Positions 1 to 4,479 of a DNA stretch of 8,005 nucleotides are shown piece by piece (the stretch's first letter is position 1; every line of letters starts with the position of its first letter). Source of the DNA: CAZQCJ01 sp964591885. Its GTDB lineage: Bacteria > Patescibacteriota > Microgenomatia > PFEM01 > JAPLYW01. Under the pieces are notes generated by a model. The model saw nothing but the letters and a program-made list of their open reading frames with translations. It did no database searches and was not told the DNA's origin. The stretch covers positions 1 through 8,005 of the forward strand of contig CAZQCJ010000040.1 of the NCBI GenBank assembly GCA_964591885.1, given 5' to 3'. The translations under genes were made by a program, and so were the position numbers.

Positions 1-8
1 AGCTTTTG

Positions 9-17
9 TGTTATTAT
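9..17 (+). promoter_or_regulatory. Possible extended -10 promoter of rpmB
   Basis: The sequence TGTTATTAT is an extended -10 element (TGn followed by TATTAT at 12-17). It would place the start of transcription near base 24, about 7 nt before the rpmB ATG. No Shine-Dalgarno sequence lies between it and the ATG, which fits a very short leader. An overlapping TATAAC at 15-20 is an alternative hexamer. Any -35 region would lie outside the window, so this is tentative. Confidence 0.35.
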
Positions 18-30
18 AACAGATATCTTT

Positions 31-312
31 ATGTCTTACAGATGTGATTTATGCGGTAAAAAAAGAATGATTGGGCGGAGCCACCGCCATCAGCGGGGTG
101 TGGCTGGAGGAAAGTGGCGTCAGCGCGCTCAAAAAACCCTTAAAGTTTTTGAACCTAATCTTCATGTTTTCAAAGGCTTTTTAAAAGGAAAAAAAGGCAA
201 GTGGTTGCTTTGCACTAAGTGTTTGAGAAAAGTTAAAGCTCAACAGCCTCAAGCTAAGGTTAAAAAGGAAGCTTTATCTGCGGATAACCCTCTAAAAACT
301 GCTTCCAAGTAA
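31..312 (+). CDS. rpmB: 50S ribosomal protein L28 (zinc-binding form)
   Basis: L28 is a small basic protein of the large ribosomal subunit. The N-terminus has the typical Cys-x-x-Cys-Gly-Lys start (C5, C8), followed by the conserved His/Arg-rich segment at 17-35 and KVFEPNLH at 39-45. A second Cys pair, C61 and C64 in LLCTKCLRK, completes a probable four-cysteine zinc site; this is the 'C+' form of L28. At 93 residues it is longer than the usual 60-80 because of a Lys/Ala-rich tail after about residue 68. The tail is encoded where the gene overlaps the 3' end of fmt on the other strand. The frame is open to the window edge upstream, but the ATG at 31 gives the expected family N-terminus. There is no Shine-Dalgarno sequence. 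Identity is secure; the true functional extent of the tail is less certain. Confidence 0.93.
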   Translation: MSYRCDLCGKKRMIGRSHRHQRGVAGGKWRQRAQKTLKVFEPNLHVFKGFLKGKKGKWLLCTKCLRKVKAQQPQAKVKKEALSADNPLKTASK

Positions 313-1033
313 CCGGTTTTTTCCCTTCAAGCTGAACCATGTCTAAAACTAATTTTTTGTTCTCCAGATGAGCTTTTAAAATTTTAAGACGTTTGGTTTG
401 ATTATTTATTTTAATTTCACCCCAGGCTCCAGGCCAGGGAAACATAGTTCTGATAAATCTTTCTAGATGTTCGGCTGGTTTGCTCCAATCAACTTTCCCG
501 TTCTCCTTAGTTAATTTTTGACTATAAGTAGCTTGAGAATGATCTTGTTCACGTAATTCAATTTTCCCTTCGAGGTAAGAGGGGAGAATAGTTATTAAAG
601 TTTCACCGCCTAAAGTAAAAAGGCGATTGAGTAGCGATTCACTGGTATCATTAGCTTTTATTAATTCTTTGAGTTGAAAAACAATTGGTCCGTGATCAAT
701 CTGTTCGTCGACTTTAATAATTGTTAAGCCGGTTTCTTTTTCTCTGTTTAAAATAGCACTTGGAACTGGTGTTGGGCCTCGATATTTGGGTAGAAGCGAT
801 GGATGAAGGTTTAAAAATCCCTTTTTCGGCCAATTAATAATATCAGCAGTGATTAAAGCGCCAAAAGAGGCAACAATACCGATATCAGGTTGAAAATCGT
901 CTTTTTTAAGAGATTTCAGCTCTCTTTTATCCTTAATAATTTTAAGAATTTCCAGATCAGGGGATTTTTTTAAAATCTCAAGAACTTTAGCGCTGTATTG
1001 GTCAGAACCAAAAAAAACAACTTTTGTTTTCAT
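260..1033 (-). CDS. fmt: Methionyl-tRNA formyltransferase (compact form)
   Basis: The enzyme transfers a formyl group from 10-formyl-tetrahydrofolate to Met-tRNAfMet in the cytoplasm. The N-terminal domain begins with KVVFFGS (4-10). The formyltransferase signature follows, with N75 and H77 in FLNLHPSLLPKYRG (73-86) and D113 in KVDEQIDHG; these match the catalytic Asn, His and Asp of E. coli Fmt. The C-terminal part keeps KLTKENGKVDWSKPAEHLERFIR, PWPGAW and a GKKPVTWKQFLEG ending typical of the family. At 257 residues it is well below the usual 310-315. Compared from memory with E. coli Fmt, about 35 residues are missing around residue 34, where E. coli carries its basic tRNA-contacting loop, and about 20 are missing in the C-terminal barrel. 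It is the last gene of the minus-strand run, 44 bp after def. No clear ribosome binding site is seen. Its last 53 bp overlap rpmB. Confidence 0.93.
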   Translation of the reverse strand: MKTKVVFFGSDQYSAKVLEILKKSPDLEILKIIKDKRELKSLKKDDFQPDIGIVASFGALITADIINWPKKGFLNLHPSLLPKYRGPTPVPSAILNREKETGLTIIKVDEQIDHGPIVFQLKELIKANDTSESLLNRLFTLGGETLITILPSYLEGKIELREQDHSQATYSQKLTKENGKVDWSKPAEHLERFIRTMFPWPGAWGEIKINNQTKRLKILKAHLENKKLVLDMVQLEGKKPVTWKQFLEGYPQIKLPF

Positions 1034-1039
1034 TTCGCC

Positions 1040-1081
1040 AGAAACAAGTTTACTTATTTTACTAGAAACAAGTTTACTTAT
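1040..1081. repeat. Two 18-bp direct copies, 24-bp period, in the def-fmt spacer
   Basis: The 18-base sequence AGAAACAAGTTTACTTAT occurs exactly at 1040-1057 and again at 1064-1081. The second copy covers the stop codon of def (1078-1080), and the first ends 7 bp before the fmt ATG. Each copy holds a small dyad, AAAC-AA-GTTT. The 24-bp period equals eight codons, and the fmt frame is open through both copies on the minus strand, although the family N-terminus places the start at 1033. It could be a slippage duplication, a paired protein-binding site or an mRNA element; nothing here decides between them. Confidence 0.75.
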
Positions 1082-1623
1082 AATAAATCTACTTCTTTAA
1101 ATAAACTATCGTTTTTTTTGTTTCCTTTAAGTTCGTAGATTTTCCCTTTTTGTTTCAAAATACGGTCGGTAAATAAAATCCCGTTAAGGTGATCAAGCTC
1201 ATGCTGGAGACAAACAGCAATCTGGTTTTTGAATTCTTTAGCTTTCTTCTTTCCCTTTTCATCCTGCCATTCAAGTTTAATTTTGTAGGGTCGATTGACA
1301 AAGCCGTAGATTCCGGGGATAGAGAGACAACCCTCAAAAAACTGTTGCTCTTTTTTAAGAACGTCTTTAAGGGTTTTTTTAGAAGCAGAGATAATTTTAG
1401 GATTGACAAAAACCTCAAAGTTTTTTCCGACTTTAGCCACAAAAATTCTCAAAGTTTGCCCGATTTGGATGGCTGAAAGACCTAAACCTTCAGGCTCACT
1501 GGCTTTTTTAACAGTTTCTAGTAAATCAACAATGACTTTTTTGATTTTTTTATCAATTTTTCTCACTTGTTTTGATTTTTGTCTTAAAAGCGGGTTGGGG
1601 ACAATCACGATTTTCTGAACCAT
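1078..1623 (-). CDS. def: Peptide deformylase
   Basis: A metalloenzyme that removes the N-formyl group from nascent proteins, undoing the modification made by Fmt. All three family motifs are present. Motif 1 is GLGLSAIQIG (46-55, with Q53). Motif 2 is EGCLS (97-101), with metal ligand C99. Motif 3 is QHELDH (140-145), with metal ligands H141 and H145 and catalytic E142. At 181 residues it has normal length and ends in a lysine-rich tail. The ATG at 1623 matches the family N-terminus (KIVIVPNPLLRQKS). There is no Shine-Dalgarno sequence; instead a perfect TATAAT with an upstream TG sits 6 nt before the ATG, suggesting a leaderless transcript from its own promoter inside the run. fmt follows after 44 bp, a common def-fmt pairing. 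Confidence 0.96.
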   Translation of the reverse strand: MVQKIVIVPNPLLRQKSKQVRKIDKKIKKVIVDLLETVKKASEPEGLGLSAIQIGQTLRIFVAKVGKNFEVFVNPKIISASKKTLKDVLKKEQQFFEGCLSIPGIYGFVNRPYKIKLEWQDEKGKKKAKEFKNQIAVCLQHELDHLNGILFTDRILKQKGKIYELKGNKKNDSLFKEVDLL

Positions 1624-1629
1624 ACTTAA

Positions 1630-1638
1630 ATTATATCA
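1630..1638 (-). promoter_or_regulatory. Extended -10 promoter of def (predicted leaderless start)
   Basis: Read on the minus strand this is TGATATAAT: a perfect TATAAT (1630-1635) preceded by TGn. Six bases separate it from the def ATG, so a normal +1 falls on the A of the start codon at 1623. No convincing -35 hexamer is seen at 17-18 bp, as often holds for extended -10 promoters. It lies in the 36-bp spacer after the AMMECR1 gene and would let def-fmt be expressed apart from the upstream genes. Confidence 0.6.
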
Positions 1639-1659
1639 TAATTCATAATAAAGAGGTTT

Positions 1660-2181
1660 TTAATGTTCTGAATGGCGTTCAACAGTGAAGGTGTGGTAGT
1701 TAATTGGCTCCCAAGGATTAACACCGGCTTTTACCCGGCAGATTTTAATTTGTTCTTCAATTGTTTTAATACCAGGAAGGTTGGGGAGAAGTAAACCTTT
1801 TCTCCCGTCTTGGCTGGAAATAATCAGTCCGTACTTTTTCGGATCTGAAAGTTTATCTTTTGATACAGTTTTTGAAGTAGAAAGAATATCAACAGAATAG
1901 GTGAGCTTTGATAATTCTTCTTTGCTTACTGGGGGGAATCTTGGGTCTTGAGTGGCTGAAGAAAGGGCATTAGCGATAATTTCCAAAGCAATGTTTTTCT
2001 TAGCAGGGGCAAAAGTGCCAATGCAACCTCTTAAAGAACCGTTTTTTAAATGAAGAGAAACAAAAACACCAGCTCGACGAGTTAACATTTCTTTGGGCAA
2101 ATCTTCTGGCAGGGAGATAATTTTCCCTGTTTTAATAAAGGTTTCAATCGTTTGTTTGGCTAGATTAAGATAAGCATCCAT
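1660..2181 (-). CDS. amrA: AMMECR1-domain protein (AmmeMemoRadiSam system protein A)
   Basis: A single-domain AMMECR1-family protein of 173 residues. Family signatures are RRAGVFVSL (35-43), LRGCIGT (50-56, with the conserved cysteine C53), DPRFPPVSKEEL (79-90) and DPKKYGLIISS. GRKGLLLPNLPGI follows, and the ending INYHTFTVERH is typical. The biochemical role of AMMECR1 proteins in bacteria is not established. In many genomes the domain is encoded with, or fused to, a LigB-like domain and sits near a radical SAM enzyme, and both partners lie directly upstream here. The LigB-like gene ends 36 bp before this start. The spacer is A-rich in the coding sense, contains a tandem 14-bp duplication and has no clear Shine-Dalgarno sequence. 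Likely cytoplasmic: no signal or membrane segment. The gene symbol follows the naming used for this system; its function remains unknown. Confidence 0.9.
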   Translation of the reverse strand: MDAYLNLAKQTIETFIKTGKIISLPEDLPKEMLTRRAGVFVSLHLKNGSLRGCIGTFAPAKKNIALEIIANALSSATQDPRFPPVSKEELSKLTYSVDILSTSKTVSKDKLSDPKKYGLIISSQDGRKGLLLPNLPGIKTIEEQIKICRVKAGVNPWEPINYHTFTVERHSEH

Positions 2182-2196
2182 TTCTATTTTTTTTCT

Positions 2197-2233
2197 TTTT
2201 TTATTATCTCTTTTTTATTATCTCTTTTTTATT
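2197..2233. repeat. 14-bp tandem duplication over the LigB-like gene stop codon
   Basis: TTATTATCTCTTTT is repeated exactly at 2201-2214 and 2215-2228. The 14-bp periodicity extends over 2197-2233, about 2.6 copies. The stop codon of the LigB-like gene (2218-2220) lies in the second copy. In the coding sense the repeat supplies an A/G-rich spacer, with two AAGAGATAA segments, before the AMMECR1 start at 2181. It may simply reflect replication slippage in a low-complexity spacer, or it may serve as an A-rich translation-initiation region. Confidence 0.75.
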
Positions 2234-2847
2234 TTGAAATTAGTTACTAAATAACCAACGCCAAAGGGGCTTTCATAAGAGAGAACTTCCGGTTGCCAAT
2301 GAGCTTTATCAGCGCTTAGGGCTCCTAAGAGCATGCAGAAACTTGTCAAACCGCATTGTCCGGCTTCTTCAGTAATTTTAGGATTAATATTCAAAATACC
2401 TTGAATGTCTTTTTTCTTTAAAAGCTTAATAAATTCCTGGTCGAATTGAGGTCCAGAAGGATGGAAACCATAAGGACTGTCTTCTTTAAGGCGGTGAGAC
2501 ATATCACCGCTGGCAATCCAGGCAACTTTCTTATTCTTGGGAAGGTTTTTAATTATCTCTTGACCTCTTTGGAAGTGGACTTGCGGAGATTCAAAATCAG
2601 TTAGAATAGGTTTAATCTTATCGGCTTTGTTTTTATAATTTTTGCTTAGAAAATAAAGAGGGACTTCAAAACCCCAATCAGGATGGGGAGAAGAAATAAT
2701 AATTAAATCCGGTTTAACTTTAGCCATTGTTTTTCCTAAAGACTCCAAAGACTCAATGGTTTTTTTTACCTTTTGTCGGTCAATAAGGGAGCCTACAGAA
2801 GGCAAAATCAGTGGCGGGTGAGGGGCAAAACAGGCAAAAACAATCAT
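2218..2847 (-). CDS. LigB-superfamily protein of the AmmeMemoRadiSam set
   Basis: A 209-residue protein of the class III extradiol dioxygenase/LigB superfamily, to which MEMO also belongs. The N-terminus FAPHPPLILPSVG (7-19) carries H10. IIISSPHPDWG (49-59) carries H55. ASGDMSHRLKEDSPYGF (112-128) carries D115 and H118, and LSYESPFGVGY (189-199) carries E192. H10, H55 and E192 are plausible metal-site positions by analogy with LigB. As I recall the family, this pattern is closer to the LigB domain found next to or fused with AMMECR1 (COG3885-like) than to canonical MEMO1-type protein B. It also seems about 50-60 residues shorter, with SSPH running almost straight into the GFEVPLYFL segment. 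The start is 13 bp after the radical SAM gene stop, with no Shine-Dalgarno sequence, so coupled translation is likely. The reaction is unknown; aromatic ring cleavage should not be assumed. Confidence 0.82.
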   Translation of the reverse strand: MIVFACFAPHPPLILPSVGSLIDRQKVKKTIESLESLGKTMAKVKPDLIIISSPHPDWGFEVPLYFLSKNYKNKADKIKPILTDFESPQVHFQRGQEIIKNLPKNKKVAWIASGDMSHRLKEDSPYGFHPSGPQFDQEFIKLLKKKDIQGILNINPKITEEAGQCGLTSFCMLLGALSADKAHWQPEVLSYESPFGVGYLVTNFKIKKR

Positions 2848-2860
2848 TATAGATAAACAC

Positions 2861-3883
2861 TTATCTTTTAATATTTAAATTTTCTTGGCAATCAAGACAG
2901 CGGCCTTTTTGGTCAACTCCTAGAACTTCTGTCAGGTAGCCGGTTCTTCTAACAGCCAAATTGCCACATTTTGGGCAAATGGTATCATCTTCTTTTTCTA
3001 CTTCCATATTGCCGATGTAAACAAATTGCAAGCCCTGTTTTAAACCAATCTCCCGAGCTCTAAAAAGAGTTTGCGGAGGAGTAGGGGGAAGGTTACTCAG
3101 CTCAGCATAAGGGAAGAAACGAGTGACATGCCAGGGGGTTTTAGGACCAAGATTTTTAAAAATCCATTGGGCAATCTGCTTCAGATTTTTATTAGAATCG
3201 TTCCAGCCAGGGATAATATTGGTAATACATTCAAGATGAATCTGGGGATATTCCTGGTGAATATATTTGGTTGTTTCAAAAATGGGCTTGGCCTTAGGAA
3301 CGTTAGTCAGTTTTTGATAGAAACGGTTATCAAAAGATTTTAAGTCAACTCGGTAAACGTCAAGATAAGGAGCAATAACATTAATCGCTTCTTTAGTTGC
3401 ATAGCCGTTGGTAACCCAAACTGTATAAAGATTGTTCTTTTTAGCTAGTTTAAAAACATCCAGTGAATATTCCAGCCAAACGGTTGGTTCATTATAGGTA
3501 ATGGCGATTCCTTTTGAATGATACTTTTGAGCCATTTTAATTGCTTGCTGAGGACTAATTTTTGTTCCGCGTTCTGCTTCTACTATCCCGTCTGCCCAAG
3601 AAATATCCCAGTTTTGGCAAAATTTACATCTTAGATTGCAACCGAAAGTTCCTAGAGAAAGACATTGAGAGCCGGGTTTATAGTGAAAGACCGGCTTTTT
3701 CTCAATCGGGTCATTATTAACAGCTGAGGCAAGGGCGTAGATAGTAGTATAAAGCTTGCCTTTTTTATTAACACGGGTTTTACAATAGCCAATGCCGCCT
3801 TCGGGAATTAGACATCGCCTTTGGCAAAGATTACAGCGGACTTGCTGCTTCTTTAGTTTTTGATACAGAAGCGCTTCTTTCAC
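2861..3883 (-). CDS. amrS: AmmeMemoRadiSam system radical SAM enzyme
   Basis: A radical S-adenosylmethionine enzyme of 340 residues. The [4Fe-4S] cluster motif is C82-x3-C86-x2-C89 within GTFGCNLRCKFCQNW. It is preceded by a cysteine-rich N-terminal segment (C17, C20, C24, C34) and by the family hallmark DPIEKKPVFHYKPGS (58-72). Downstream are ITYNEPTVWLEY (128-139), VWVTNGY (155-161) and VDLKSF (179-184), as in relatives of pyruvate-formate-lyase-activating enzyme. A C-terminal zinc-ribbon-like region has C303, C306, C329 and C332. The start codon is GTG. It matches the family N-terminus (KEALLYQKL) and has a good ribosome binding site embedded in the end of ndk, only 4 bp upstream. The LigB-like and AMMECR1 genes follow. 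The substrate is unknown for the whole family. Confidence 0.93.
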   Translation of the reverse strand: MKEALLYQKLKKQQVRCNLCQRRCLIPEGGIGYCKTRVNKKGKLYTTIYALASAVNNDPIEKKPVFHYKPGSQCLSLGTFGCNLRCKFCQNWDISWADGIVEAERGTKISPQQAIKMAQKYHSKGIAITYNEPTVWLEYSLDVFKLAKKNNLYTVWVTNGYATKEAINVIAPYLDVYRVDLKSFDNRFYQKLTNVPKAKPIFETTKYIHQEYPQIHLECITNIIPGWNDSNKNLKQIAQWIFKNLGPKTPWHVTRFFPYAELSNLPPTPPQTLFRAREIGLKQGLQFVYIGNMEVEKEDDTICPKCGNLAVRRTGYLTEVLGVDQKGRCLDCQENLNIKR

Positions 3884-3887
3884 TTAA

Positions 3888-4451
3888 TTATTCCTCTATT
3901 TCGAAGATTTCTTTTTCTTTAAACCAAAGTTCTCTTTCAAATTTGGCTTCTTTGCTTGAACCAGAGGCATGGATTAAGTTATGAATAGCTCTGTTTCTGG
4001 AGTTAGCTAAAAAAGGAGATTCAAAACTGAAATCACCCCTAATGGTGCCTGGGGTGGCTAATTCGGGGTAAGTATGACCGACAATTTTTCTGATGATTTC
4101 TATAGCGTGCGGTCCTTGCCAAATCATGGCTAAAACTGGCCCTTCAGTTAAATAATTAGCATTCCATTTTTGAACAATTTTGCCTATTTCTTCTGGTTTT
4201 AAAGTTCCTACTTCTTCTTGAGGATCTTTACCGTGTTCTTTATAAAATTCAATCAATTTTTCCCCGACATTTTTGAACCATTTTTTATCACTGCTGCCAT
4301 AATGTTTAATGGCGATATTTTCATCAATGACAATTAATTTGCAGGCGATTAAATTCAAGCCAACTTTTTCAAAGCGGGAAATAATTTCACCAATAAGAGC
4401 TTTTTTGATACCGTCAGGTTTGATTAAGACAATACTATAGTCTTTTTCCAT
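3888..4451 (-). CDS. ndk: Nucleoside diphosphate kinase (long form)
   Basis: It transfers the terminal phosphate between nucleoside triphosphates and diphosphates through a phosphohistidine, keeping NTP and dNTP pools balanced in the cytoplasm. The N-terminus IVLIKPDGIKKALIGEI (7-23) is characteristic. The active-site segment is SRNRAIHNLIHASGSS (151-166), with H161 as the catalytic histidine; usual enzymes read NxxHGSDS, so here Gly is Ala and Asp is Gly. GPVLAMIWQG (104-113) and PGTIRGDF (134-141) are also conserved. At 187 residues it exceeds the usual 130-155. About 30 extra residues lie between roughly 62 and 100, including a charged segment rich in Glu and Lys, before the LTEGPVLAM strand. 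It starts 28 bp after the ligase-like gene, and its last codons hold the ribosome binding site of the radical SAM gene. No strong ribosome binding site of its own is seen. Confidence 0.95.
   Translation of the reverse strand: MEKDYSIVLIKPDGIKKALIGEIISRFEKVGLNLIACKLIVIDENIAIKHYGSSDKKWFKNVGEKLIEFYKEHGKDPQEEVGTLKPEEIGKIVQKWNANYLTEGPVLAMIWQGPHAIEIIRKIVGHTYPELATPGTIRGDFSFESPFLANSRNRAIHNLIHASGSSKEAKFERELWFKEKEIFEIEE
3892..3897 (-). promoter_or_regulatory. Ribosome binding site for the GTG-started radical SAM gene
   Basis: On the minus strand AGAGGA lies 8 nt before the GTG at 3883. The site is formed by the last codons of ndk (ATA GAG GAA). It decides the GTG start and implies that the radical SAM gene is translated in step with ndk. 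Confidence 0.7.
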
Positions 4452-4479
4452 AGTTTGTTCTTGCTTTTATAGTTTAAAT

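Noticed and set aside
311..326. AACCGGTT palindrome followed by T residues after rpmB as a possible terminator
   Set aside because: The 8-bp palindrome has no loop, so it cannot form a usable hairpin in RNA, and it lies close to the fmt coding sequence.
1189..1476. Open frame on the plus strand inside def
   Set aside because: It lies opposite a clear deformylase gene, has no family features and no start signals; an antisense shadow of def.
2851..2866. Small inverted repeat AGATAA-N4-TTATCT over the radical SAM gene stop codon and spacer
   Set aside because: A 6-bp A/T-rich stem with a 4-nt loop is too weak to call a terminator and has no U-tract in the right place; likely chance in AT-rich DNA.
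4452..4479. TATAAA in the spacer before ndk as an internal promoter
   Set aside because: There is no TGn extension and no -35, and its distance to the ATG differs from the other promoters here; such hexamers are expected by chance in AT-rich spacers.
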